14,779 nt of DNA, from NCBI GenBank assembly GCA_903910495.1, contig CAIVZW010000733.1, positions 1 through 14,779 on the forward strand, written 5' to 3'. The translations under genes and the position numbers were made by a program. Source of the stretch: an uncultured beta proteobacterium (lineage in GTDB: Bacteria > Pseudomonadota > Gammaproteobacteria > Burkholderiales > Rhodocyclaceae). Under the pieces are notes generated by a model. The model did no database searches, was not told the origin of the DNA, and worked only from the letters and a program-made list of their open reading frames with translations. Positions 1 through 11,920 of the stretch are shown one piece after another (positions within the stretch are counted from its first letter, which is position 1; the number at the start of each line of letters is the position of its first letter).

Positions 1-2676
1 CGTGAGGCTCATTTTGCGGCCAGCGATGGCGTGCAGGCCGCACAAGCCGAAAACTACAAGGCCAGTGCCGAGGTGGCGCGGCTTGAAGCGGAGATACGTC
101 ATCGCCGCGATTCGCAACAGGAATACGAATCCCGTCTGCTGCAACTGGGCGATGACCAGGTGCACTGGCAGGAGCAGGTCGGCAAGCTCGATGCCGAACA
201 GGTTCGATGGCTGGAGTTGTCGACGCTCGCTGATGAACGTGTTGAACTGGGTGAACTGCGTCTGGCCGCGCAGCAGGAGCGTCTGCCGCTGGCCGAGGAG
301 GCCTACGCCAATGCCCAGGAAGATGTTAATCGGGAGCGTGCCGGAATGGCCCGGGCCGAGCAGAGCCTGCAGGTCGAACAGGCCAACCGGGGTCATGCCC
401 AGCGCTCGCTGCAGATTATCGCCGGCCGTCGCGAACGTCTGGAGCAGGAACGCGAAGCCCTGCCGGTGCCCGACAGTGCCGAATTTGAATTCAAACAGGA
501 AGCCCTGGCCGAGTTGCGCGAACGTATCGCCGAGTCGCAGGACGCTCTGGTCAAACAGCAGCAGGCGCTGCCTGGGTTCGAACAGCAGCGCCGTGAGGTA
601 TTGGCCGAAGTACAGCATGTCCAGAAGGAACGCGCCGAAGCTCATGCCCGGCGTGCTGCACTGGAGCAGTTACAGAAGCGTGTTCAGGGCGATGGCAAGC
701 TGGGCGACTGGTTGCACCGTCACCATCTGGACAAACACGTGCCACTGTGGAAGTCGCTGCATGTCGAAGCCGGTTGGGAAGATGCCGTTGAGGCTGTCCT
801 GCGCGAACGGATCAGTGCGCTGACGACCGAAGAAGCCGACCCGGCGTGGAGCAAGGACCGTCCGGGCAGCAAACTGACCCTGCTCTTGCCACTCGATGGA
901 GCCACAGCAAACTTTGGCGCAGATCGTCTTCTGGCGCGCATCCGTTGCGATGACCCACGACACACGGCCATTCTTGCCGACTGGCTCGGTGAGGTATTTA
1001 CTGCCCCGGATCTGTCGGCAGCACTGGCGCGTCGCGAGAGCCTGTCCAGCGTTTCCTGCTGTGTGACGCCGGGCGGTGATGTGGTCTGCCGGCAGAGTGT
1101 CACACTGTTTGCTCCGGACGCCGCAGAACATGGCCTGCTGGAACGGCAGCGCGAAATAGAGGAGCTTGGCGGGCTGATCGCGCAACGCGAGGATCGGGTA
1201 GAGCAGGAGCAGGCGCGTCTGGCTGAAATCGAAGCGTGCATGGAGGATGCCCGGGACGCCTTGCAGGAGTCTCGCAAGTACCTCGACGATCTGCAGGAAC
1301 AGGCACACGCCATTCAGGTAGAAACCCTGAAACTGGCGCAGGCGCTGGATCGCTTTCGTGAACGGCAGGCCCAGATCGATGCCAGTCTGGCTGAAATGGG
1401 GATCGAGGAAGAGGGCGAAAACGAACGTCTGTGTATCGCTGACGAGGCGATCGAGGTGCAACGCGAACAGCTACGCCAGCTGCAACTGGTGATGGACGCC
1501 GCCAAGGCACGTTTCGAGCAGGCTGAACGGGCGCTGCGCGATGAGCGCGAGCAGGTCAATGGTGTCGAACGCGAACTGCGCGAAGCACAGTTTTCGCAAC
1601 GCGAATGCCGTAACAAGATCGGGGAAATCACCAGCAACCGCGAACTGGCGTGCAAGCAGATCGAGCGCATCGTCGATGAACTGGCACGCTGCACGGAATC
1701 CGCCGAGGCCATGCAGGCTGAGGATCTTGAACCCCAACTGCAGGCGGCGCTTGATCATCGTGTTGCCCGCGAACAGGCCCTTGCCGGTGCGCGCGATGCG
1801 CTGGAAACGGCAACGGCGGCTTTGCGCGGTCTGGAAGAGCAGCGCATGAAAGTCGAGCAGAGTCTTGGCCCTCTGCGTGATCGGATCGGCGAGTTCAGGT
1901 TGAAGGAGCAGGCGGCCAGTCTCAATTACGAGCAGCTGGCCACCCAATTGCTTGATGTGCAGGCGGATGAACAAAGTCTGGCCAGCGATCTGGCGGGCGC
2001 TCGTTCCGGGCCGCTGCAGAATGCGATTGCCGCCTTGCAACGTTCGATCGAGGCGCTCGGAGCGGTCAATCTGGCAGCGCTCGATGAGCTTGAATCGGCG
2101 CGCGAGCGCAAAGGCTTCCTCGATGCGCAGTCGGAAGACCTGACGCAGGCCATGGAAACCCTCGAAAATGCCATTCGCCGCATCGACCGTGAAACGCGCG
2201 ATCTGCTGCAGACGACCTATGATGCGGTCAACAAGAGCTTTGGCGAACTCTTCCCGGTACTCTTCGGCGGTGGTGAGGCCGGGTTGATCATGACCGGCGA
2301 GGAGATTCTCGACGCCGGCCTGCAGGTCATGGCGCAGCCGCCGGGCAAGAAAAACTCGACGATTCATCTGCTTTCCGGTGGCGAAAAGGCATTGACCGCG
2401 ATTGCCCTGGTGTTTGCCATGTTCCAGCTCAATCCGGCACCGTTCTGCCTGCTTGACGAAGTTGATGCGCCGCTGGACGATACCAATACCGAACGGTTTT
2501 GCGCAATGGTGCGGCGCATGTCGGCCAATACCCAGTTCCTGTTCATCAGTCACAACAAGATCGCCATGGAAATGGCACAGCAACTGGTCGGCGTGACGAT
2601 GCAGGAATCCGGCGTTTCGCGTATCGTTGAAGTGGATATGGAAGAAGCGCTGCGCTTGCGCGAGCAGATCGTTTAG
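1..2676 (+). CDS. smc: Chromosome partition protein Smc, 5'-truncated by the window edge
   Basis: This is the C-terminal 891 residues of Smc, the ATPase that compacts and helps segregate the chromosome together with ScpA and ScpB. Frame 1 is open from the first base, so the N-terminal head with Walker A (roughly 280-300 residues of a usual ~1170-1190) lies outside the window. The GTG at 31 is internal. A long Glu/Arg/Gln-rich coiled coil comes first. The hinge spans about nt 690-1130, starting near '[10 protein letters not shown]' and including '[15 protein letters not shown]'. A second coiled coil returns to the C-terminal ABC head. That head has the signature LSGGEKA at nt 2371, the Walker B/D-loop '[12 protein letters not shown]' from nt 2446 and the H-loop 'ISHNK'. 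No frameshift or stop is seen, so the gene appears intact apart from the edge. It is followed after 8 nt by zipA on the same strand. Confidence 0.97.
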   Translation, partial: REAHFAASDGVQAAQAENYKASAEVARLEAEIRHRRDSQQEYESRLLQLGDDQVHWQEQVGKLDAEQVRWLELSTLADERVELGELRLAAQQERLPLAEEAYANAQEDVNRERAGMARAEQSLQVEQANRGHAQRSLQIIAGRRERLEQEREALPVPDSAEFEFKQEALAELRERIAESQDALVKQQQALPGFEQQRREVLAEVQHVQKERAEAHARRAALEQLQKRVQGDGKLGDWLHRHHLDKHVPLWKSLHVEAGWEDAVEAVLRERISALTTEEADPAWSKDRPGSKLTLLLPLDGATANFGADRLLARIRCDDPRHTAILADWLGEVFTAPDLSAALARRESLSSVSCCVTPGGDVVCRQSVTLFAPDAAEHGLLERQREIEELGGLIAQREDRVEQEQARLAEIEACMEDARDALQESRKYLDDLQEQAHAIQVETLKLAQALDRFRERQAQIDASLAEMGIEEEGENERLCIADEAIEVQREQLRQLQLVMDAAKARFEQAERALRDEREQVNGVERELREAQFSQRECRNKIGEITSNRELACKQIERIVDELARCTESAEAMQAEDLEPQLQAALDHRVAREQALAGARDALETATAALRGLEEQRMKVEQSLGPLRDRIGEFRLKEQAASLNYEQLATQLLDVQADEQSLASDLAGARSGPLQNAIAALQRSIEALGAVNLAALDELESARERKGFLDAQSEDLTQAMETLENAIRRIDRETRDLLQTTYDAVNKSFGELFPVLFGGGEAGLIMTGEEILDAGLQVMAQPPGKKNSTIHLLSGGEKALTAIALVFAMFQLNPAPFCLLDEVDAPLDDTNTERFCAMVRRMSANTQFLFISHNKIAMEMAQQLVGVTMQESGVSRIVEVDMEEALRLREQIV

Positions 2677-2684
2677 GACTGAAC

Positions 2685-5985
<3,301 letters not shown>

Positions 5986-6001
5986 TAAGGGAGCTGTTTC
6001 A

Positions 6002-6868
6002 ATGAACAGGGTTACGAAAGCCGTATTTCCCGTCGCCGGTCTCGGTACGCGATTTCTGCCGGCCACCAAGGCCAGTCCGAAAGAGATGATGCCGATTGTC
6101 GACAAGCCGCTGATCCAGTACGCGGTCGAAGAAGCCGTCGCGGCCGGCATTACCGATATGATTTTCGTCACGGGGCGGACCAAACGGGCCATCGAAGATC
6201 ATTTTGACAAGGCCTACGAACTTGAAAACGAGTTGGCCCTGAAGAACAAGACCGAAATGCTCGAGTTCGTGCAGAATCTGCTGCCAAGGAATATCAACTG
6301 CATCTACATTCGCCAGTCGGAAGCCCTTGGACTCGGCCACGCCGTACTCTGCGCCAGGCCGGTGATCGGCGACGAACCCTTTGCCGTCTTTCTGGCCGAC
6401 GATCTGCTCGACGGCGAACCGCCTGTCATGAAGCAGATGACCGATATTTACGACTACTACCGGTGTTCCGTACTGGGAGTGCTCGACGTGCCGCGTAGCG
6501 AGACCGGGAGTTATGGCATCGTCAAGTCGAGTTTCGTGGCGGAACGAGTCGAACGCATCGAAGGCATTATCGAGAAGCCGAAACCCGACGACGCGCCGTC
6601 GACCCTTGCCGTGGTTGGCCGGTACATTCTGACCCCGCGCATTTTTCATCATCTGGAAAGCGTTACGCCGGGGTCCGGCGGCGAGATACAACTCACCGAC
6701 GGAATTGCCTCACTGCTGATCGAAGAGCAGGTGCTGGCTTACCGCTACTCAGGAACACGCTTCGATTGTGGTTCCAAACTGGGCTATCTGCAGGCGACCG
6801 TTGATTTCGGTCGGCGCCATCCTGAAGTGGGAGCCGCCTTCTCAAACTACCTGGCCAATCTGGAATGA
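6002..6868 (+). CDS. galU: UTP-glucose-1-phosphate uridylyltransferase GalU
   Basis: Makes UDP-glucose from glucose-1-phosphate and UTP in the cytoplasm, feeding surface polysaccharide, lipopolysaccharide core and trehalose synthesis. The 288-residue length fits bacterial GalU. Visible motifs are the nucleotide-binding '[11 protein letters not shown]' (residues 13-23), '[14 protein letters not shown]' (27-40), the 'ADDLL' metal/substrate segment (132-136), 'IIEKP' (189-193), 'GEIQLTDG' (227-234) and the C-terminal 'FDCGSKLGY'. The Lys in the last motif and the 'KEMMP' motif favour GalU over RfbA-type thymidylyltransferases. The ATG has a GGGAG ribosome site about 9 nt upstream in the 16-nt gap after ligA. 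Its stop overlaps the next start (ATGA), so it belongs to the same transcription unit. Confidence 0.97.
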   Translation: MNRVTKAVFPVAGLGTRFLPATKASPKEMMPIVDKPLIQYAVEEAVAAGITDMIFVTGRTKRAIEDHFDKAYELENELALKNKTEMLEFVQNLLPRNINCIYIRQSEALGLGHAVLCARPVIGDEPFAVFLADDLLDGEPPVMKQMTDIYDYYRCSVLGVLDVPRSETGSYGIVKSSFVAERVERIEGIIEKPKPDDAPSTLAVVGRYILTPRIFHHLESVTPGSGGEIQLTDGIASLLIEEQVLAYRYSGTRFDCGSKLGYLQATVDFGRRHPEVGAAFSNYLANLE

Positions 6869-7419
6869 GCATGACCGACACACAACACATCAAGGATATT
6901 CTCGCTTCGGCAGAAATCATTCATTCGGCAGAGACTGTCGCGCAGGCTGTTAGCCGTGTCGCGGCCGAAGTGACTGAAAAGCTGGGCGATACCTTTCCCT
7001 TGCTGCTGTGCGTGATGAGTGGGGGCGTGCCTTTTGCCGGACAACTGTTGACGCAACTGCATTTCCCGCTCGAGTTCGACTACCTGCACGTTACGCGCTA
7101 CGGCCAGGATACCTCCGGTGGCGCATTGTCATGGCGTTCTGCACCGTGGACCCCGGTCAAGGGGCGTACCGTTCTGGTCCTCGATGACATTCTGGACGAA
7201 GGACTGACGCTGGCGGCCATTGTCGAACGCATGATGGAACTGGGGGCCAAGGCCTGTTATGCCGCTGTTGCAACCGACAAGCAAAATGGCAAGAAAAAGC
7301 CGATCAAGGCCGATTTCGTCGCACTGACCGTTCCGGATCGCTTTGTTTTCGGCTATGGCATGGACGTTCGCGGTGCCTGGCGGAATCTCCCGGCAATCTA
7401 TGCCATGAAGGAAAATTGA
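6865..7419 (+). CDS. Hypoxanthine-guanine phosphoribosyltransferase
   Basis: A 184-residue type I phosphoribosyltransferase that converts hypoxanthine or guanine plus PRPP to IMP or GMP. The PRPP-binding loop is '[14 protein letters not shown]' (residues 103-116). A '[13 protein letters not shown]' segment (49-60) supplies the pyrophosphate loop, and the C-terminal '[21 protein letters not shown]' region is the purine-contacting flap and ring seen in HPRTs rather than in adenine or orotate enzymes. It belongs to the proteobacterial Hpt-like group; I leave the symbol empty because hpt and hprT are used inconsistently. The ATG at 6865 overlaps the galU stop as ATGA. A second ATG at 6871 is an equally possible start. 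The following gene makes hypoxanthine if its predicted specificity is right, so this enzyme would complete the salvage to IMP. Confidence 0.93.
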   Translation: MSMTDTQHIKDILASAEIIHSAETVAQAVSRVAAEVTEKLGDTFPLLLCVMSGGVPFAGQLLTQLHFPLEFDYLHVTRYGQDTSGGALSWRSAPWTPVKGRTVLVLDDILDEGLTLAAIVERMMELGAKACYAAVATDKQNGKKKPIKADFVALTVPDRFVFGYGMDVRGAWRNLPAIYAMKEN

Positions 7420-7420
7420 G

Positions 7421-8176
7421 ATGCTGGCTGTTATTGGTGGAAGCGGCTTGACGCAACTGGCCAACCTCGACGTGTCGCATCGCGAGGTATTGCGCACGCC
7501 CTACGGTGAACCCTCGGGTGCGGTAATCTTCGGCCAGATCTGTGGCCGTCCCGTCGCGTTTCTGGCGCGACACGGTTATGGCCACACGATTCCCCCGCAT
7601 GAAGTCAATTACCGGGCGAATATCTGGGCACTGAGCAAATGCGGTGCGCTTGGCATCATTTCGGTAGCCTCGGTCGGCAGCATCCGGTCTGACCTCAAAC
7701 CCGGTGACGTGGTTATTCCGCATCAGATCATCGACTATACCTGGGGGCGAAAGTCCACCTACCACGAAGGACAGGAGTGCAAAGTTACGCATATCGATTT
7801 CACCGAGCCCTATGATCGCTCGCTGCGGGCGCAACTGATCAGCGCTGCGGGAGATGTCGGCATTCCCGTGAGCAACTCCTCTGTTTACGCCGCAACGCAG
7901 GGGCCGCGTCTGGAAACCGCTGCCGAAATCAACCGCCTTGAGCGTGACGGTGCTGATGTAGTGGGCATGACGGGTATGCCTGAAGCCGCGCTGGCACGCG
8001 AACTGGGTGTTCCCTATGCGGCGATCAGTGTGGTCGCCAATTACGCGGCGGGTCGGGCAGACAGTCGCGATGGCATCAGCTTCGAAACGATTCAGGGGGT
8101 TCTGCACGAATCGATGGGGCATGTACGAAGCATTATTGAGAGAATGATTGAACGTGGCGATCAGACCTGTTCTTAG
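7421..8176 (+). CDS. mtnP: MtnP-family nucleoside phosphorylase, probable S-methyl-5'-thioinosine phosphorylase
   Basis: A 251-residue MTAP/PNP-type phosphorylase that cleaves a methylthio-nucleoside with phosphate, releasing the purine base and methylthioribose-1-phosphate. Motifs are 'IGGSGL' (5-10, phosphate), '[18 protein letters not shown]' (50-67), 'QGPRLET' (160-166) and '[12 protein letters not shown]' (183-194). In adenine-specific MTAPs the base-recognising loop carries an Asp ('TDYD'); here it reads 'VVANYAAG' with Asn207. Asn is the residue used by 6-oxopurine enzymes and by the Pseudomonas methylthioinosine phosphorylase, so hypoxanthine is the expected product. This specificity is inferred from one position. 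The ATG has AAGGAAA upstream and lies 1 nt after the phosphoribosyltransferase stop. The 3' end overlaps def. An MTA deaminase would have to be encoded elsewhere for this route to work. Confidence 0.92.
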   Translation: MLAVIGGSGLTQLANLDVSHREVLRTPYGEPSGAVIFGQICGRPVAFLARHGYGHTIPPHEVNYRANIWALSKCGALGIISVASVGSIRSDLKPGDVVIPHQIIDYTWGRKSTYHEGQECKVTHIDFTEPYDRSLRAQLISAAGDVGIPVSNSSVYAATQGPRLETAAEINRLERDGADVVGMTGMPEAALARELGVPYAAISVVANYAAGRADSRDGISFETIQGVLHESMGHVRSIIERMIERGDQTCS

Positions 8177-8693
8177 AATGGGCGATCCGCGCCTGTGGCA
8201 ACAGGCGCGACCGGTCGACTCTTTCGCGACGCCGGAACTTCACGCCCTTATTGCCGATATGGAAGAGACCATGCACCATCTCGACGGTGCCGGACTTGCA
8301 GCGCCGCAGATCGGTGTTGGCCTGCGCGTGGTTATTTTTGGTTTCGAGGATAATCCGCGCTATCCGGAGGCCGACAGTGTTCCCTATACGGTACTGATCA
8401 ACCCTGTGCTGACGCCGCTTTCAGATGAAGTAGAAGAAGGATGGGAAGGGTGTCTGTCAGTGCCCGGCCTGCGGGGTTCGGTTCCACGCTGGAGAACTCT
8501 TCGCTACACCGGTTTCGATCCTTTCGGTCAGCCGATCGAGCGCTCTGTTGAAGGCTTTCATGCCCGGGTTGTGCAGCATGAATGCGACCATCTTGAAGGT
8601 ATTCTTTACCCGATGCGAATCCGGGATCTGCATTCTTTCGGGTTCACCGACGTTCTCGAACAGCTATCCAACAAAGATATATCAACGGATTAG
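8154..8693 (+). CDS. def: Peptide deformylase
   Basis: Removes the formyl group from the initiator methionine of new proteins; a cytoplasmic metalloenzyme (Fe2+ in vivo). With the GTG start chosen here it has 179 residues. The three signature motifs are intact: '[10 protein letters not shown]' (45-54), 'EGCLSVPG' (98-105, metal ligand Cys100) and 'QHECDHLEG' (141-149, His142 and His146 as ligands, Glu143 as catalyst). The GTG at 8154 gives '[14 protein letters not shown]', the usual N-terminus of this subgroup. A TTG at 8148 would add two residues. Either start lies inside mtnP (23 or 29 nt overlap), and a GAGAG at 8138-8142 could serve both, so translational coupling is likely. It is the last gene of the core block. 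No clear terminator follows it. Confidence 0.95.
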   Translation: MAIRPVLRMGDPRLWQQARPVDSFATPELHALIADMEETMHHLDGAGLAAPQIGVGLRVVIFGFEDNPRYPEADSVPYTVLINPVLTPLSDEVEEGWEGCLSVPGLRGSVPRWRTLRYTGFDPFGQPIERSVEGFHARVVQHECDHLEGILYPMRIRDLHSFGFTDVLEQLSNKDISTD

Positions 8694-8711
8694 TGTATTT
8701 TGTAGTTCATG

Positions 8712-8721
8712 ACAATATTGT
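8712..8721. promoter_or_regulatory. Perfect 10-bp palindrome, possible operator
   Basis: ACAATATTGT is a perfect palindrome ending 3 nt before a -35-like hexamer of the downstream gene. Symmetry and position suit a dimeric regulator. The site is short and AT-rich, so chance is possible. The regulator is unknown and none is encoded in the window. Confidence 0.35.
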
Positions 8722-8724
8722 GTA

Positions 8725-8753
8725 TTGACTAGGGCGCAGAAGCCAAGGATACT
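8725..8753 (+). promoter_or_regulatory. Predicted sigma-70 promoter for the cyclodeaminase-family gene
   Basis: TTGACT at 8725-8730 (5 of 6 to TTGACA), a 17-nt spacer, and GATACT at 8748-8753 (4 of 6 to TATAAT). Transcription would start near 8760, giving a leader of about 38 nt that contains the ribosome site GAGGGA at 8785-8790. This is the first sizeable gap after seven packed genes, which is where a new promoter is expected. Confidence 0.55.
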
Positions 8754-8797
8754 TTAGCTCGTGTGCCTGAAATACTTATCCTTCGAGGGAACTGGAC

Positions 8798-9775
8798 ATG
8801 ACATTGATACTAAGCCGAGCCGATGTAGCATCGGTTCTTGAAATGGGCGATTGCATGGTGGCTGTCGAGCAGGCGTTTGCCGAGCTCACAGCGGGTACGG
8901 CCGTGCTCCCGCTGAGAATCGTTATCACGCCCGACGACGGGCTTTCGCTGTACATGCCCGCGTACCTGAAAAAGATGGGGGCACTCGCGTGCAAGGTCGT
9001 AACGATATACAAAAACAATCCGGCAAGACACGGCATCCCGACCACCATCGGCAAGGTGATGCTTCAGGATCCGGCCACCGGCGACGTAATCTGCATCATG
9101 GACGGGGGCTACCTTACGGCAGTCCGTACGGGGGCAGCCAGCGGCGTTGCAACCAAGTACCTTGCCCGGAAAGACAGGGCGCAGACCGCCGGAATACTTG
9201 GTGCGGGCGTACAGGCAAGAATGCAGCTGTGGGCGGTTTGCGAAGTACGAAACATTTCCAAAGCCTATGTTTGCGACCCGGCAGATGCTACCGCAGAAGC
9301 GTTTGTTAAGGAAATGGGCAGCAAACTGGACCTGGAGATCATCAGGGTCAAGTCCGCCGACGAGTTGCTCAAGGCGGATATCGTCTGTACGGCGACATCC
9401 TCGCCTTCTCCTTTGTTTGACGGTAACCGGGTGCGCGAAGGGTCGCATATCAACGGGATCGGCAGTCATTCACCCAATGCCCGGGAACTCGATTCAGCCA
9501 TCGTCAAGCGTTCGAAATTCGTCGGCGATTCGCGCGAAGCCTGTTTCAAGGAAGCGGGCGACATCATGATTCCGCTGAATGCCGGTGAAATTGCCGAGAG
9601 TCATTTTTATGCCGAACTGGGCGAAATCATCTCCGGACAAAAAGCAGGCAGGCTGAATGACCAGGAAATCACGCTCTTCAAATCCAATGGCCTAGCCATT
9701 CAGGATGCCGCGACGGCGAAACTGGTCTACGACAAGGCCATCGCTGCCGGCATCGGCGTTAGTGTTGACATCTGA
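8798..9775 (+). CDS. Ornithine cyclodeaminase/mu-crystallin/alanine dehydrogenase family protein
   Basis: A 325-residue NAD(P)-dependent enzyme of the OCD/mu-crystallin fold. Members include ornithine cyclodeaminase, archaeal alanine dehydrogenase and ketimine reductases. The N-terminal substrate domain has Lys66 in 'ALACKVV' and Arg110 in '[11 protein letters not shown]', matching the conserved substrate-binding Lys and Arg. The Rossmann loop is '[10 protein letters not shown]' (132-141). At the place where Pseudomonas OCD has its catalytic Asp ('GGDCPGKTEL') this protein has '[10 protein letters not shown]' with His224, so classical cyclodeaminase activity is unlikely. An alanine-dehydrogenase-like or imine-reductase role fits better, but the substrate cannot be told. 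The ATG has GAGGGA 7 nt upstream. The gene stands alone, convergent with the TRAP operon, and may or may not act on what that transporter imports. Confidence 0.88.
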   Translation: MTLILSRADVASVLEMGDCMVAVEQAFAELTAGTAVLPLRIVITPDDGLSLYMPAYLKKMGALACKVVTIYKNNPARHGIPTTIGKVMLQDPATGDVICIMDGGYLTAVRTGAASGVATKYLARKDRAQTAGILGAGVQARMQLWAVCEVRNISKAYVCDPADATAEAFVKEMGSKLDLEIIRVKSADELLKADIVCTATSSPSPLFDGNRVREGSHINGIGSHSPNARELDSAIVKRSKFVGDSREACFKEAGDIMIPLNAGEIAESHFYAELGEIISGQKAGRLNDQEITLFKSNGLAIQDAATAKLVYDKAIAAGIGVSVDI

Positions 9776-9801
9776 TTCTTGTCCACAGCAGCGGGGTGGT
9801 C

Positions 9802-9836
9802 GCGAATGTTCGTGCAGATTGCTCTGCCGCATTCGC
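9802..9836. terminator. Nested hairpin between convergent genes, possible terminator
   Basis: Outer arms GCGAATG (9802-9808) and CATTCGC (9830-9836) enclose an inner stem GCAGA/TCTGC (9814-9818 and 9823-9827) with a TTGC loop. It begins 26 nt after the cyclodeaminase-family stop. No T-run follows on either strand, so it is not a textbook intrinsic terminator. It could still protect 3' ends or work with Rho. Confidence 0.4.
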
Positions 9837-10018
9837 CGGACATTCTGCTGCGTTCAAACCGGGCCGGCGATTCTCGAAGGCTGTTATGCTACAGGTGATA
9901 CGATCCAGGTAGCTTGACTTGCCAGGGCGGGGCGATGCGTTTCGGGATGCAGCAAACCGATACGTTCGACTCGATGCATAAAAAAAGCGCGGATTGCCCA
10001 TCTTCGCCCAGTACGGAA

Positions 10019-11920
10019 TCAGCGGGCATAGAGTAAGCTTGGCAGCCAAAGACCTATGCTCGGGAACGTGTACAGAACGAGCAGCGCGATTAGCTGGATA
10101 CCCATAAACGGTAACATTCCGGCGAAGATCTGGTTCAGCGTCACGTGTTTCGGCGCCACGCCCTTCAGGTAAAAGGCCGCCATCGCCACTGGTGGTGACA
10201 GGTAAGCGGTCTGCAGGTTGAGCGCGACCAGCAGTCCGAAGAACAGCGGATCGACGTTGAATGCTGGCAGCAATGGAATGAAAATCGGCATGAAGATGAC
10301 GATGATCTCAGTCCATTCTAGAGGCCAGCCAAGCAGGAAAATGATGGCTTGCGCAAGGATCATGAACTGGACTGAGGTGAGGCCGAGCGAAAGTACCCAT
10401 TGCTCAACGATCTCCTGCCCGCCGAGTAGGGCGAACGAGGCCGCAAAGACGCTCGACCCGATAAACAGCCAGCACACCATCGCCGTTGTCTTCGCGGTCA
10501 GGTGCAGGGATTCCCTCACCACCGAAAGTTTGAGGCGGCCATAGGCGGCAGCCAACAGCATTCCTCCGACCGCTCCCACCGCGGCCGCTTCCGTTGGCGT
10601 GGCCAGACCCGCCACGATCGAACCCAGCACCGCGAGTATCAGGAACGCCAACGGAAAGAAGGACCGCAGAAGCATCTTGAATATTTCCAGGCGGGTGAAA
10701 TTGAAGATCCAGTAAAATAACACCAGAACTGTAGCGCCAACGCCGAGCACGATCCAGAATGCCAAGGGCGCCGGTTCGCGCTCGGCATCAGCCGCGTGCA
10801 CAGATGTCTCCCCGGTCTTGAGTTCGATTTTCTCCGTCGCTGCATCTTTTTCGGCCGGTAACTCCAACGACCCACCTTTCTCCACCTCGAGTTCCTTCGT
10901 CTCCCCCGTGTCTTCAGCCTCGTCCTCTGCAGCGCCGTCGCGGGCCATGTCCGCCGCTTCTACGAAAATTGTGTCCACTACCGCCGGCGCGGTCACCACC
11001 GTGTAGGCCAAACCCATACAGAGCAAGAACACCAATGCAGGTAACAGGGTGATGGTTAGCTGGCCGAGAATTGCTTTGATCGGAGCGCCAATATTGCTCC
11101 TGTCCTTGAGCGCCCCGAACAGCCCGGTGAACGCGCGCTGACCCGACCTTCGCGTCACCAGTTCAGCCAGTGGTGGCAAAGCCACCTTTCGCGCCTCGAT
11201 CGCCAGCGGTGGCATTAGCTCAGGCTTCCACTTGGCCAGGATAATCACATAGCCGATGTAAAGAGCCGCTAACATAAAGCCCGGAAGGAAAGCACCAGCG
11301 TAAAGCTGCACCACTGACACGCCCGCAGTCGCGGCGTAGACAATCAGCAGGACCGAAGGCGGGATCAGGACGCCCAGGCACCCCCCCGCGGTGATCGCGC
11401 CGGCCGCCACCTTAACGTTGTATCCCGCCTTGATCATTGCCGGGAACGCGAGCAATCCCATAACTGTTACCACCGCGCCAACGATGCCGGTGGCGGTGGC
11501 GAAAATCGCGCAAGTGATGATGGTCGCCACCGCGAGCGCCCCCGGTATGCGTGCCGTAGCGAGATGCAGGCCCTTGAACAGAGCCTCTATCAGGTTGGCG
11601 CGCTCGACCAGGTAACCCATGAACACGAACAACGGGATCGCGATCAGAACGTCGTTGGTCATCACCGAATAAGTGCGCTGTACCATGAGGTCGAGAACCT
11701 GCCGCGTGTCGAAGCCAAGTGCGAACCAGCCGAACATCATGCCCATGCCCATCAGCGTGAACGCGGTAGGAAAGCCGAGCATTATGGCTACCACCACAAG
11801 ACCGAGCATCAGCAGTCCGATGTGGCCGTTGGTGATGGTGGGCGCCTGAAGCAACATCCACGCGCAACCCGAGATGAGGATCGCCATCAAGCTGAAGCCG
11901 AACCACAGTTCCTTTCTCAT
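10019..11920 (-). CDS. dctM: TRAP transporter large permease DctM (FcbT3-like, long variant)
   Basis: The large membrane subunit of a sodium-driven TRAP transporter, which moves the substrate delivered by DctP across the inner membrane. Helices run the length of the protein. Family features include 'GFPTAFTLMG' (49-58), 'IAIPLFVFMGYLVERA' (93-108), 'AGGCLGVLIPPSVLLIVYA' (178-196), 'GLATPTEAAAVGA' (438-450) and 'LNLQTAYLSPPV' (567-578). At 633 residues it is about 200 longer than a standard DctM. The excess lies in the middle (~285-415): two additional hydrophobic segments flank a soluble, Glu/Asp/Lys-rich stretch at ~319-384. The ATG overlaps the dctQ stop (ATGA) and has a perfect AGGAGG at 11928-11933, 7 nt away. 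It is last in the operon dctP-dctQ-dctM. Confidence 0.95.
   Translation of the reverse strand: MRKELWFGFSLMAILISGCAWMLLQAPTITNGHIGLLMLGLVVVAIMLGFPTAFTLMGMGMMFGWFALGFDTRQVLDLMVQRTYSVMTNDVLIAIPLFVFMGYLVERANLIEALFKGLHLATARIPGALAVATIITCAIFATATGIVGAVVTVMGLLAFPAMIKAGYNVKVAAGAITAGGCLGVLIPPSVLLIVYAATAGVSVVQLYAGAFLPGFMLAALYIGYVIILAKWKPELMPPLAIEARKVALPPLAELVTRRSGQRAFTGLFGALKDRSNIGAPIKAILGQLTITLLPALVFLLCMGLAYTVVTAPAVVDTIFVEAADMARDGAAEDEAEDTGETKELEVEKGGSLELPAEKDAATEKIELKTGETSVHAADAEREPAPLAFWIVLGVGATVLVLFYWIFNFTRLEIFKMLLRSFFPLAFLILAVLGSIVAGLATPTEAAAVGAVGGMLLAAAYGRLKLSVVRESLHLTAKTTAMVCWLFIGSSVFAASFALLGGQEIVEQWVLSLGLTSVQFMILAQAIIFLLGWPLEWTEIIVIFMPIFIPLLPAFNVDPLFFGLLVALNLQTAYLSPPVAMAAFYLKGVAPKHVTLNQIFAGMLPFMGIQLIALLVLYTFPSIGLWLPSLLYAR
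10769..10966 (-). other. Acidic soluble insert within DctM (residues ~319-384)
   Basis: This segment codes for about 66 residues rich in Glu, Asp, Lys, Ala and Thr, with no hydrophobic run, for example 'AEDEAEDTGETKELEVEKGG'. Hydrophobic segments lie on both sides (about residues 286-310 and 387-407), so it would form a loop outside the membrane. The reading frame passes through it without interruption. Confidence 0.7.

Noticed and set aside
9980..10027. Possible intrinsic terminator of the TRAP operon with an A7 tract (T7 on the - strand)
   Set aside because: The sequence before the T-run forms only 3-4 bp stems with mismatches, too weak to call.
9759..10049. 96-codon - strand frame between dctM and the cyclodeaminase-family gene
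   Set aside because: Overlaps the ends of both genes, has no ribosome site, and the product is not recognised.
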